The notes beneath the pieces were generated by a model. The model saw only the letters and a list, made by a program, of their open reading frames with translations, made no database searches and was not told the DNA's origin. A program made the translations under genes and the position numbers. This document shows, in pieces, positions 37,101 to 46,068 of a stretch of 47,713 bases of DNA. Each line of letters opens with the position of its first letter. Position 1 is the stretch's first letter. The DNA comes from Paludibacteraceae bacterium (lineage in GTDB: Bacteria > Bacteroidota > Bacteroidia > Bacteroidales > Paludibacteraceae), in assembly GCA_017527905.1 (NCBI GenBank), contig JAFXPK010000043.1, positions 1 to 47,713 on the forward strand. The letters run 5' to 3'.

Positions 37101-40100
37101 GCCATGTGTAAACTGAGTCACAAACCGTCACGACATCCGTATACTCGTAAACAGGATTAATAACAACCTTCACATTGACAAGAGAGTCACAACCCTCCGC
37201 ACTCGTCACTGAGAATGAAGTGTCTCCCTTCAATTCCAGATTACCGAACACAACCGGTTGATTCTCGCAAACCGACAAGACGGTATCGAACGTAACGGAA
37301 CGAAGAATCGTCAAATTGATTGTAGCGACAGAGTCACAGTTGGATCTCATAGAAGCACATCTTGCGGAATAAACGCCCGATGTTCTATAGATACCATCAG
37401 GATGATCCTCGTTCACCAACCAAGTGAATGAATCGCAGCTTTGTCTATCGATCGGATCACCGTAAACCGTCTTCGTGATGCGCAAAGAGAGGATCACGAC
37501 AGAATCGCAGCCGGCAGCATTATTCTCCCTTTCAATGTAGTAAGGGAGCAACATTGAAGAATCAGCAACACCAGCCTGGCCATTCTTTTCCGACAAGGCA
37601 TACTTGAACGTATAATCAGCCATGCCTTGACCTGCCAAGCGGGTCGCATCATATACCGTACCATTCCATTCGAAAGAGTCGCAAGCGGCAATCTCCTCCA
37701 AAGAATAAGTAGGTTTGTTGAGTTTTAGATCCAAATACACGATGGAGTCACAACCGAAGCGGTTCTTCGTAAGGAACGTATCCGTAGTGCTCTCCGTGTA
37801 AGTCTCACCATTCCAATCATATGACAAACCGCAAACCTCAACTTTCTCCGTCACTGGAGTGGAAGCTGAATTGATTTGGAGGACAACCGCAACTGTACTA
37901 TCTCCGCCAAGGACGTTCTTCAGAGTAATAGCCGTGTCGTTATACAATGCATAATCGACGGAACCGATTGTCACGTTGTAAGGCAAATCAGCCAAACATA
38001 CAGCATCACGGATAACGGTCTTTTCCGAAGAAGCTACCAAAGAGATGTCGAACTTCAGGATAGAATCACACTGATGAACGTTCTTCACGCCAGAGACAAT
38101 GGATGGATAGTTGTCAGCTCTTGCGTCATATCGAGGATTAGGGTAAGACAAGCCATCCGCCTTAATCGTATCCATCACATCAGGGTGGAATCCTTCGACG
38201 CGATAGTTCTCATACTCGGAAACCGACAAGATCTTGCGGATGATGTTCTCCGACTTAGGCAGGATGGTCAAATCCAGCACGACAATAGAGGAGTCACATG
38301 AAGCATCCGAGAAGCGAGTCGTATCAGAGTAGAATCCGGAGGTGGTATAAGTCTGCCCATTCACACCCCATTCATAGCTCTCGCAAGCCATTGCCTGAAC
38401 CGTATCACGGGTCACATCATAAACGAAATATCTGATGGTAGTGGTTGAATCACAACCCGTCACCGTGGAAGGAATCGTATACTCATAGAAACCGGTCCTA
38501 ACCACATCCATTCCGTTCCATGTAGTAGGTCCACATGAAACAGCTGGAGCAAGATTTACTCTCTGCGTAGGGTTCACCTTAACATGGATTGTGAGGATGG
38601 AATCACCCATCACAGTCGTATCAACGGCACTGGCATTCACCGTGTGAGTCATTACCGTATCATACTCAAGTTTAATCGTCCACGTGGTGTCTTTTGCCGT
38701 CGCATAGAGAACACCACCACTTAGATACTCATAATTACCACAAGAAGTCACATTTAACTCCTCATACTTCGTAGGGATAATGTGAAGCGTCAGTTTTCCT
38801 GCGAACTTACATCCGCTAGAGGCAACCTCTTGGTGGGTATATTCTCCAGACGTCTTATACACAGCGCCGTTCCACAAGAATGAGTCGCGGGCAAAAGCCT
38901 CCTCCTCGTAGTTATGGTCTTCGTCGACAATGACGCGAACATCCACATAAGAGTTACATGTCTCCGTAGTTTTCTCAATAACAGTCGTGTCAAATACAGA
39001 CCACGGCTCGGAAGGATTCCTATAGAGATTGATATTATGATCAAGTTTAAGCGACCAACCGCTCGCCGCGACAAAGGTATCCGGGCACAAACGATACGTC
39101 TCATTCGAATAAACTGAATGGTTGATTATCACATTCAACGTAACGATGGAATCGCAACCCGTCACAGTAGAAGTTGTCTTGAACGTGTCGATATTATTGC
39201 TAGCATAATACTTTTTGCCATGCCATTCAATCGAGTCGCAAACCGAGCCCAAATTCTCCACAACACGTATTGCGTGGTTGACCTTCAAGTTCAACGTGAC
39301 GGACGAATCGCAACCTACAGCATTCGAGAATGTCTTCGTAAGGACAGTGTCGCCCGTAAAGGTTTCACCCCATATATGGAACGAGTCACAAGCAACCTTA
39401 TCTAGAATCGTGGTGTCGGATGGCTCCAACACATTCAGGTTCAATGTAATGACGCTATCACAACCCATCCTGTTGCTGAGGACGAATGTCGTGTCGCTCT
39501 GCGGTGTGTAAACAACCAAACCATTACGGTTATCAAACTCGTAAGGGAACTTGTTCCTACATACAGTCCTATCGAACGTAGAGGATGATGACTCAAGGAT
39601 AGTCACATTGAATGTGATGATCGTATCACCCTGGTTATATCTTTGGAATGTGAATACAGTATCCGAAACGATAAGTTTAGATGCGGTATCTCCCTTGTGG
39701 GTGAATCCAGGGGCATAACGATAAGGCAAATCCTTCCTACAGATTCTCACATCTTCGCTACCATAAGAAGGAGCATAGATGGTCAAGTTCAAAACATGGA
39801 TGGAGTCACAACCATGGACACTCTTCAAATCGCTCACATATTGTCCAGACCTAGTGTAGAGTGCGCCATTGACATCCCACGTATAAGAATTAGCAACTTT
39901 CGCATCCGTCGTGTCATAGAAAGAATGTCCGATCGTCAAATCCAACGTAGCGATGGAATCACAGCCCGTCACAGCCTTCATCGTATCGACATAAATACCG
40001 GATGCGTCATAGATCTTGCCATTCCATGTGTAAGAATCGCAGGCAGTAACCTTCTTGGTAGTATTTGCAATCTCATTGATGGTGAGATTCAAAGTGATAA

Positions 40101-43100
40101 TGCTGTCACAACCCGACTCGTTATGGATAACATCCGTATATACACCTGTAGAGAAATATGATTTGCCATTGAAATCGTACTTGTCACATACCGTCTCAGT
40201 GATGGTGCGGAAATAAGAAGAATCAGCGAACACCTTCAAAAGGGCATAACCGACATGTGCGGTATCTCCATCCTTCGAGAAGGTACGTCCGTACCAATTG
40301 AGAGGGAAGCTACCTGCGCAGATGACAGTATCACGGATAACCGAATAAGGGTCACCCTCATCATCCAAGGTGTCTTTCTTAATCTCGTATTTCACATAGC
40401 AAGGATCACTCTCAAGACCTGCCTCGTCCTTCACCTTCCAAGTATATTCCTCGAATGGATTCGTATACGCATTCAAGGTAATCGTAAAGTCGGATCCGAA
40501 CGCACCGAAATTATTTCCTGAACCAGCATTCCACAAAACCTCCAGGTTAGCCGGTGCGGTACAATTATCTTCCGAAGCATTTTGAACCACAGATGGTGAA
40601 AGCGTCACCATGACATCACCTGAAACCTTATCCTTTGATGCAAGTGCGTAGAGATTCTCCATATCGCCACAACGTACGATGACCGGAGCAGTCGAGTCGG
40701 ACACATGTACAGGTTGGCTATAGAACACTGTATCAACCGGAGCAGATGTGGTTTGCAGGAAGAGCACACCCATCCAAGAGATTTTGTCATTGTCCACGAC
40801 TGTCACCTCCGCATTGTCGGAGTATGCCTTCCATGCGCCAGATTCATTCACCCTGTAGTAGTAATCCACATGGTCGATATCCGTCGCACAATAGCTATAG
40901 CTTGGCTTTTCTCCATTCAACGAGATAGTCGCTTGACAGTTCGCATCCGCAGCCACATAGATCTCCGGCACTTCGTTGAACGCCAAATTACGGTTGACAT
41001 GCGCCTCGAACGTGATGGTATCAGGGCAGACACCACCCTCACCGGCTATCACATAATGGAATACGTCGATCTCCTTCTTAGACTTGGTGAACGAATATGA
41101 GGAACCGGTCCCCAAAACATTGTTATCAGCGTCCAACCATGTCCTTTCGACCCAGACATCTCCCGGATCATATGAGAAGGAAAGCGGTTCGTTCGGGCAA
41201 GCCACCTTCACCTTGTCAGCTGAGATAACACCCAAGTCTGGGTAATAACTGATAGAGAATCCGTATGCAACACCATAAACACCCTCCGCACACTCTACAG
41301 CAGGATAACGATCCTCCTCGTTCGTGATGGAAGCATTGTCGTATGATGAATTGTAATAGGTAACAATCTGTTGGATACGGGTCTTAGACCTCGCCAAGAT
41401 CGCACGACATTCCGCACCTGAAGGGAAGGTCGTCAGATCCACCTTGTATGCGAAAGTGTCAAGGTAAGGGTCGCCTTCCTGGATGAAGTTCTTCCAGATT
41501 TTTTCACCCTTCTCACGATACTGATACAGATAGAAATATGGGGAAACGAAGTAGTCATCCGCCACCGTACCATCCCTCATGATGGCATAAATGGTGAAGT
41601 CGGAAGAATCCGTACCGCAGACCTCCACATTCTGTTTCTCGTTCACGAATGAAGGATTATCAGAAATCGCCATATCAGGGCAGCAAGAGGTGATGGTGAT
41701 ATCATCGAACATCATATCGTTACCAGCACCACCATTACTGTTATTCACCAAAACCACACGATAAGTCTTGCCAGCGTCCGCCAAGAACTTCGCGGAGAGG
41801 TTTGACCAATATGTATCCACATTCGGGTCGCTGTCATAGTCATGCAGACGGCTCAACATCTCACCGGAGTAGGCGCTTTGGAGCCACTTCTCACCACCAG
41901 TCTCATTCACCTCGTAGATATCAAGACGGACATTGGCGTTGATCAAAGTAAGATTGGCCTGCCATGTCGCCTTATCCCACATGTTCAAGTTGGCGATATA
42001 AGAAGAGAAAATCACCAAAGAAGAGTCGCACTGCACGCTGAAGTCACGTTGGTATATTCTCGTGTCTTTGGAATTCTCCCTACAATTCACAACCAACATA
42101 CCGCCAGTTCCGTCACCCTTCGTGTGATCCTTCTGCTCACCGAACTGATCTTGTCCCCACCATGAATGTTTGGAGTTAGGAACAATAGAATAGAACCCGT
42201 CATCAGTGTGCCAAGCACCTTGAGCCGAGAAATATCTATGGCCTTGCAACGCATCGTTAAAGTCAGGCACGGCAAACGCCTTGTTCCTACCATATTTCAC
42301 ATCATGTTCGGTTCCGTTGACAATATATTTACCGATAGTAGCCAATCCACCTTCAGCTTTATTATACGTATAGGTTGAATTGATTGTATCGAAGGATCCG
42401 AAATCATCATGCCAGATCAACTCGCTCTTCTTTCCCGTACACTTATAGATTGGACGAAGAATGAAGGAAGTATCCTTCTTAACGGAAGAACCCGTGCCGA
42501 TTTGGTAGGTATAGCTCAACTCGAACTCGAACGATTCATTGACATCACAAGTGTATTTATAGTTTTCCAACTCGGCCGCCGTATATGTGGCGACACCACC
42601 GGAACGTTGCAAAAGCTTACGGGTCAATGTGATATCCGTTATTCTCGCATCATTCACAACTTCCAAACCGCAAGTGAAGGTAGAACCGTACACCGCCTCG
42701 AACGCATAATGGGTCACGATCCTGTCATAACCGGAAGCGACGAATTTCACGGAAGGCGCAGCGAACTGAAGCACCGGCGCATTAACCGTACAAAGCACTT
42801 CGGACGAACCTTTCTTGAGGATATTCAAACGATAATAAGGAGTTTCCTTCGAAACGGACTCGATCACGTATCGGTTAGCATTCGCATCCTTTCCGATCGT
42901 GCTCCAATCCCTTCCATTACTACTACTTTGCCATTGGTAAGAAATGGATATATCGTCATACGCCGAGTTGATATTATCCACTTCCAAAATGATCTTTTCT
43001 CCATAGACTACATCGACAGACTTGCTAGCCTTGATCGTCGCGCACTCCTGATACTCATAGGCGCCCATATCAACACCACCGCCAGAGATACGATCGTTGC

Positions 43101-44031
43101 CAGCCAAATCCTTAGGCTCCCTGATATAAGGGGAATTTCCCGCATTCACATAAGCGGAAGTAGACAGAAGTGTGTAAACTCCTCCCGACACATTCGTGAA
43201 TCCAGGGTCGTTTTTTCCCACATAACAACTTTGCATCTGGGAAGTGGCCAAATTGGTATCGTACTCCACATTGACGTCTGACGTAACATTACTGTTCGTA
43301 TGCGTATTCATACACACCAATGTATTCTGAACCAACGTCTTATTACTTGCCGACGTCAACGCATAAGCATACGGAGCATATTGCCTTCTACCCGAGTCGC
43401 CAGTCAGCCTATTGTTCGCGATCGTACAGTTGATGACTTTACCGCCGTCGGAAAGAACAATATAACTTTTGTTGTTATTATTTCCCTCAGCTCTGTTTCC
43501 GTATATCAGAGCATTGATAATTGTTCCGTTTGATCTCACATAGACAATACCCATATTCCTGACTTGTCGAATGGCATTACCGGTAATGACACCGCCAACC
43601 AACGTACCGTCTACAATAAGGACTGGTCCATTAGCACTGTTTTTCACTACCGTCTTTTCATCCATCCATACCTTTTTCCCTTCAGCGATGAGGAGGAAGG
43701 ACGTTTGGGACGAACTGATGTTGTTTGCGTCAAACGTCAGATTCGACACATTAACATCCGCGTTAAAGGTAACACGAGCGGAATCAGCACCCTTCTTGAC
43801 GGAATACCCGTTACCCAAAATAGTCACCGCTTTGTTCACAACGACATTTTTGGTTAACGTGGAATTGCCCGTCACAGAGATGGTATCTCCGTTCCTACAA
43901 TTACCAAGCACACTAGCAATATTATTAAAACCAGACATCGAGACCGTCGCGGGGAAAGCCTCAAACATCCAGCCAAACAACATCGCCACAACCAGAAAGA
44001 TTGTTTTCGACATTCGATTTTTTGTAGTCAT
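34141..44031 (-). CDS. Giant T9SS-secreted surface protein (3,296 aa) with about 27 CDSI repeats
   Basis: Signal peptide within residues 1-28; Met7 (44013) is an alternative start. Domains in order: a parallel beta-helix (about 29-330, ending GGGVDMGAYEYQ), an Ig-like domain (about 335-420), a jelly-roll/MAM-like domain (about 540-800, ending MMFDDITITSC), then a supermodule (about 1025-1270). About 20 CDSI repeats of 38-60 aa follow (about 1275-2390), then a second copy of the supermodule (about 2390-2643) and about 7 more repeats (to about 2990). The C-terminal cassette has a beta-sandwich, an Ig-like domain (KRKWNDVLVC, YQWYHNNVKLEG) and a type A T9SS sorting domain (about 3214-3296). It is expected on the cell surface. 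An adhesin or matrix protein is inferred; no catalytic site was seen. Confidence 0.82.
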   Translation of the reverse strand: MTTKNRMSKTIFLVVAMLFGWMFEAFPATVSMSGFNNIASVLGNCRNGDTISVTGNSTLTKNVVVNKAVTILGNGYSVKKGADSARVTFNADVNVSNLTFDANNISSSQTSFLLIAEGKKVWMDEKTVVKNSANGPVLIVDGTLVGGVITGNAIRQVRNMGIVYVRSNGTIINALIYGNRAEGNNNNKSYIVLSDGGKVINCTIANNRLTGDSGRRQYAPYAYALTSASNKTLVQNTLVCMNTHTNSNVTSDVNVEYDTNLATSQMQSCYVGKNDPGFTNVSGGVYTLLSTSAYVNAGNSPYIREPKDLAGNDRISGGGVDMGAYEYQECATIKASKSVDVVYGEKIILEVDNINSAYDDISISYQWQSSSNGRDWSTIGKDANANRYVIESVSKETPYYRLNILKKGSSEVLCTVNAPVLQFAAPSVKFVASGYDRIVTHYAFEAVYGSTFTCGLEVVNDARITDITLTRKLLQRSGGVATYTAAELENYKYTCDVNESFEFELSYTYQIGTGSSVKKDTSFILRPIYKCTGKKSELIWHDDFGSFDTINSTYTYNKAEGGLATIGKYIVNGTEHDVKYGRNKAFAVPDFNDALQGHRYFSAQGAWHTDDGFYSIVPNSKHSWWGQDQFGEQKDHTKGDGTGGMLVVNCRENSKDTRIYQRDFSVQCDSSLVIFSSYIANLNMWDKATWQANLTLINANVRLDIYEVNETGGEKWLQSAYSGEMLSRLHDYDSDPNVDTYWSNLSAKFLADAGKTYRVVLVNNSNGGAGNDMMFDDITITSCCPDMAISDNPSFVNEKQNVEVCGTDSSDFTIYAIMRDGTVADDYFVSPYFYLYQYREKGEKIWKNFIQEGDPYLDTFAYKVDLTTFPSGAECRAILARSKTRIQQIVTYYNSSYDNASITNEEDRYPAVECAEGVYGVAYGFSISYYPDLGVISADKVKVACPNEPLSFSYDPGDVWVERTWLDADNNVLGTGSSYSFTKSKKEIDVFHYVIAGEGGVCPDTITFEAHVNRNLAFNEVPEIYVAADANCQATISLNGEKPSYSYCATDIDHVDYYYRVNESGAWKAYSDNAEVTVVDNDKISWMGVLFLQTTSAPVDTVFYSQPVHVSDSTAPVIVRCGDMENLYALASKDKVSGDVMVTLSPSVVQNASEDNCTAPANLEVLWNAGSGNNFGAFGSDFTITLNAYTNPFEEYTWKVKDEAGLESDPCYVKYEIKKDTLDDEGDPYSVIRDTVICAGSFPLNWYGRTFSKDGDTAHVGYALLKVFADSSYFRTITETVCDKYDFNGKSYFSTGVYTDVIHNESGCDSIITLNLTINEIANTTKKVTACDSYTWNGKIYDASGIYVDTMKAVTGCDSIATLDLTIGHSFYDTTDAKVANSYTWDVNGALYTRSGQYVSDLKSVHGCDSIHVLNLTIYAPSYGSEDVRICRKDLPYRYAPGFTHKGDTASKLIVSDTVFTFQRYNQGDTIITFNVTILESSSSTFDRTVCRNKFPYEFDNRNGLVVYTPQSDTTFVLSNRMGCDSVITLNLNVLEPSDTTILDKVACDSFHIWGETFTGDTVLTKTFSNAVGCDSSVTLNLKVNHAIRVVENLGSVCDSIEWHGKKYYASNNIDTFKTTSTVTGCDSIVTLNVIINHSVYSNETYRLCPDTFVAASGWSLKLDHNINLYRNPSEPWSVFDTTVIEKTTETCNSYVDVRVIVDEDHNYEEEAFARDSFLWNGAVYKTSGEYTHQEVASSGCKFAGKLTLHIIPTKYEELNVTSCGNYEYLSGGVLYATAKDTTWTIKLEYDTVMTHTVNASAVDTTVMGDSILTIHVKVNPTQRVNLAPAVSCGPTTWNGMDVVRTGFYEYTIPSTVTGCDSTTTIRYFVYDVTRDTVQAMACESYEWGVNGQTYTTSGFYSDTTRFSDASCDSSIVVLDLTILPKSENIIRKILSVSEYENYRVEGFHPDVMDTIKADGLSYPNPRYDARADNYPSIVSGVKNVHQCDSILKFDISLVASSEKTVIRDAVCLADLPYNVTIGSVDYALYNDTAITLKNVLGGDSTVAVVLQINSASTPVTEKVEVCGLSYDWNGETYTESTTDTFLTKNRFGCDSIVYLDLKLNKPTYSLEEIAACDSFEWNGTVYDATRLAGQGMADYTFKYALSEKNGQAGVADSSMLLPYYIERENNAAGCDSVVILSLRITKTVYGDPIDRQSCDSFTWLVNEDHPDGIYRTSGVYSARCASMRSNCDSVATINLTILRSVTFDTVLSVCENQPVVFGNLELKGDTSFSVTSAEGCDSLVNVKVVINPVYEYTDVVTVCDSVYTWRGNVYQTSGVYVDSLTTVSCGCDSVYKLDLTLNQMPVVTVDTTVCGRFVWNGISYTESTNFSDTLTSAAGCDSIVVVNLVVETPSVDSLGVIELSAAADCKGELKLDDYKPGFQYCDSAAVVEYRFSTDSITWTNVDGSATVNVANGDTIYWSVRFLDEVGEVATVTASQVVSVADKTAPEFVESCESWTSVYSVFDTISGNVTFSLAADSVRTKMSDNCTETSNLDVQWNVNGAGFSSFVGDTTFTLNAYKGDSITISWKVVDEAGNVSDVCDKVYVIDRDKDGGDSSFYSIIRDTLVCSGSMPLSWYGAEFKNDGDTAHVGSTLLRVHVDKSFFLTDTVVACGSYVWRDGQTYTQSATSTFQKGNESSCDSIYTLNLTILEPSKLDTVLSVESVDLPITLGGSSIDKDTTLNLENIAGCDSIVSIDLRITYRDTLRDSFSCPPYVWNGNPIVEAGVYSDTTVANGDVTIKTLVLDYVPTTVNVALNTCEGMPGVFMGHEIEGDTVLVIPNENKCDVYYSIKLHVTPAFSGDTASVFACHSYSWNGRTLTESGIYRDTISSVLSGCDSVAILDLTISNLPIFGDTLVAYECESYEWAGKTYTRTGMYFDTIPSSIGCDSIIALDLKLGRPDTVSVDTTISVGQSISFQGLKVKDAEYGVVYTYDTAGVSIYGCEIVYHVTINVAGKPIVIDSVEVSGGENGHGGDSIPGVVTVVDSTSISDTSVVVPSVKDSVKVIVKGGLWFCQGDVANVKFFTSGEPETFVVKFDSLTAASGFKETRGTLEDDGLVSFDIPEDIQPGVYHAYVQLFGEGMSSQMIKVRFYVSIGSSVIKRKWNDVLVCSNPDSFFVEYQWYHNNVKLEGETSQYISVLTGVEGNYSLDVVTLYGDTFHICGKDFEMLLPEFSISAYPVPAVANQEFTIQVYGLDKDQLKKAKLVVYSVDGVVMYKDLDGIDEKNKLSLPIGDYVAVVTVENGLSANCKILVKP
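35050..36090 (-). repeat. Second CDSI repeat array of the giant protein (about 7 units)
   Basis: Units carry SYxWNG-type motifs followed by CDSI or degenerate versions. The last few are strongly diverged. Confidence 0.75.
36100..36850 (-). repeat. Supermodule copy 2 inside the giant gene
   Basis: About 250 codons. It starts near CKGELKLDDYKPGFQYC, contains a 'DKTAPEF' HYR-like strand and 'KVVDEAGNVSD', and ends in 'YSIIRDTLVCSGSMPLSWYG' and 'DGDTAHVG'. It matches 40210-40960 motif by motif. Confidence 0.8.
36850..40200 (-). repeat. First CDSI repeat array of the giant protein (about 20 units)
   Basis: Typical unit: ACDSYTWNGKIY...SGIYVDT...GCDSIATLDLTI. Unit length varies from about 38 to 60 aa, and several units have lost one or both Cys. 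Confidence 0.8.
40210..40960 (-). repeat. Supermodule copy 1 inside the giant gene
   Basis: About 250 codons. It starts near NCQATISLNGEKPSYSYC, contains 'DSTAPVI' and 'KVKDEAGLESD', and ends in 'YSVIRDTVICAGSFPLNWYG' and 'DGDTAHVG'. Homologous to 36100-36850. Confidence 0.8.
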
Positions 44032-44143
44032 GAATATAAAATATTAATTATAATTTAGTTAATTCAACGTTTCAGATTAAATTTTCATACCTCAATCAAC
44101 ATCACAGACCCTCTTATTGTAAAATTTAACGAAAAATTCGGCG

Positions 44144-44151
44144 CAAATTTA
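44144..44151 (-). promoter_or_regulatory. -7 box for the giant protein-OmpA operon
   Basis: TAAATTTG on the minus strand, about 113 bp before the ATG at 44031. Confidence 0.5.
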
Positions 44152-44254
44152 CATTAATTAACGGAAAAGACAACAGACAAAGCCGTAAAAAATTTGTGAG
44201 AAAGGAAATTTTTTAAATAAGTCAAATGAATTGAGGGAATAAAGAACAATGCAC

Positions 44255-44288
44255 AAAAAAAGCGGGACGATTATCAACCGCCCCGCTT
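44255..44288 (-). terminator. Terminator of the 523-aa T9SS gene
   Basis: Minus-strand stem of about 10 bp (44279-44288 with 44260-44269, one wobble) followed by a T-run, 22 bp past the stop. It separates this gene from the giant gene. Confidence 0.85.
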
Positions 44289-44309
44289 ACAATATCAAAA
44301 AGTCACTTA

Positions 44310-45881
44310 TTACTTCTTAATGAACTTTCCGGAGATTGTCTTGTTAACCACGATGACATATTCACCAGCGGCCAACTTAGCGACATTCACCTTGCCATCG
44401 ACAATAGGGAATGCCTCTACCGCGCCATTCAAGGAAACAATCTCAACAGTCTTGACATCCTCGATACCAGAGAATGCGATCTCATTTTGAACTGGGTTAG
44501 GGTAAACACTCAAAGTCTTGTCCTCTCCATTCACATCAGCCACGCTGGTAGTCCAATTAACAGCCAATGTCAAGTTGTCCACATAATAACCAGCCTTAGG
44601 ATTCTGCTTGAAGATGATGGAAATAGACTTTGCGCCAGAAGGGATCGTAAGCGTGTTCACCTCACGAGTATATAGCATCTGCAAGAGTGAATCGCCGAAC
44701 AATTTAAGCGTATCCTCCTGGTTGTCGAACTTGTAGTAGATAGGGAGATCATTATCAGCCAAAGGATAGTTGTAATATTTTGGCACAGCCTTCGCGATAC
44801 ATGCGACTTGAAGTTGGTCTCCTTCATAGTTCTCAGGGAGCTCAATGTTTTCAAGTGCGACATAAGCATTCTTAGGAATAGCATTCGTCTTAGCCGCTTT
44901 TTCGATCAAAAGGCCATGGAACAACTCTGAAGTCAAAATACCAGAGCCGTCACTACCCGTCCAGTTTGTCTCAAGATTCTCATACAACATCATGGTTTTC
45001 AATGAGAATACGTTTCTCTCATCGAATTCATTGAGACCCGTATCGTCATAATTATACACCTTGAAGTATTGATTACCTGATTGGTAACACTTCGGCGCAT
45101 CATTGAATACTGGAGTCAAGTCAGTCATATCGTCCTCCGTCTCAATGTTAGAAGTGAACACTGATGGAGCCTCATCCCAAATGTTCGGATAATCGAAAGA
45201 CTCTCCATAGAATGGTTGGAAATCACTCGGAGCATAGAAGTAAAGATTCTTAATCTTTGCAGGCTCGATGTTATCATTCAAGTTACGAGCAAGCTCACGC
45301 ATATAAGTGATATAAATCGAGTTCACCTTCTCGTCAGTCTTCGGGAATGTATAGCCCTCATATTTCACGAATCCCTTCTCCGCATCCGGATTGAATTTTC
45401 CATCAACTGGGATACGACAGATATGGACGCTTTGTGCGGCACTTCCATTAGCCTTTGCATCGACAAAATATCTGAACTTAAAGTCATTACCCACTTCAGA
45501 CGCACAAACGATAGTGAAGACAGGCTTATCCTTGAGTTCTGTTGAAACGCCCTCGTTACCTGCCAATTCCTCGGAATAAATCATGGCGGAATGAGGCAAC
45601 TCGTACTCGAACACAATATTCAAACCCGTCAAATGGAGATTGAATACAGATGGATCCAAGTCCAAACGACAACCCACAGCATTATCTGCGCGGTTATAAG
45701 TCATATAACCACCCGCATTCTCCGTCAAAGTCGAAGCAGTGACCAAGTCCTTTCCGTCCTTCCAATCCTGTGTTCCACATACAACACCATTCTGGAGCTT
45801 ACCATCCTTAATGATGTATGTCGCTGAAAATGCGGACATACCTAAGGACAACGCAGCAAAAAGTAAAATTACTTTTTTCAT
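44310..45881 (-). CDS. T9SS-secreted protein of unknown function (523 aa)
   Basis: Signal peptide (1-20, ending AFSA) and a clear type A T9SS sorting domain (about 455-523, LSVYPNPVQNEIAFSG ... LAAGEYVIVV ... KFIKK). The body of about 430 aa is beta-rich. It looks like one or two jelly-roll domains: one near the N-terminus (FEYELPHSAMIYSEE) and a second (about 240-440) ending AGYYVDNLTLAV, the form seen in carbohydrate-binding or MAM-like folds. No catalytic motif is recognised. It sits upstream of the giant surface protein but has its own terminator, so it is probably a separate transcript. Confidence 0.75.
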   Translation of the reverse strand: MKKVILLFAALSLGMSAFSATYIIKDGKLQNGVVCGTQDWKDGKDLVTASTLTENAGGYMTYNRADNAVGCRLDLDPSVFNLHLTGLNIVFEYELPHSAMIYSEELAGNEGVSTELKDKPVFTIVCASEVGNDFKFRYFVDAKANGSAAQSVHICRIPVDGKFNPDAEKGFVKYEGYTFPKTDEKVNSIYITYMRELARNLNDNIEPAKIKNLYFYAPSDFQPFYGESFDYPNIWDEAPSVFTSNIETEDDMTDLTPVFNDAPKCYQSGNQYFKVYNYDDTGLNEFDERNVFSLKTMMLYENLETNWTGSDGSGILTSELFHGLLIEKAAKTNAIPKNAYVALENIELPENYEGDQLQVACIAKAVPKYYNYPLADNDLPIYYKFDNQEDTLKLFGDSLLQMLYTREVNTLTIPSGAKSISIIFKQNPKAGYYVDNLTLAVNWTTSVADVNGEDKTLSVYPNPVQNEIAFSGIEDVKTVEIVSLNGAVEAFPIVDGKVNVAKLAAGEYVIVVNKTISGKFIKK

Positions 45882-45930
45882 AAACTATAGAATTTAATTT
45901 AACATAAAATTCGACATTGTAAAATTTCCG

Positions 45931-45938
45931 CTAAGATA
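45931..45938 (-). promoter_or_regulatory. Possible -7 box for the 523-aa gene
   Basis: TATCTTAG on the minus strand, one mismatch to TAnnTTTG, 50 bp before the ATG at 45881. Confidence 0.35.
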
Positions 45939-46011
45939 GGAAAACACAGCAAAACATTAAAGCATTTTCTAAAATTTATTTAACGGGAATTCACCCTATC
46001 TCAGAAAACAT

Positions 46012-46019
46012 TATATTTG
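46012..46019 (+). promoter_or_regulatory. -7 box for the carboxynorspermidine synthase gene
   Basis: TATATTTG matches TAnnTTTG. Start near 46026 and a leader of about 43 nt. Confidence 0.5.
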
Positions 46020-46068
46020 TACAAAGGAATGATATATACCTTGTAACAAACTAAAGCTAAAAAGCAGA

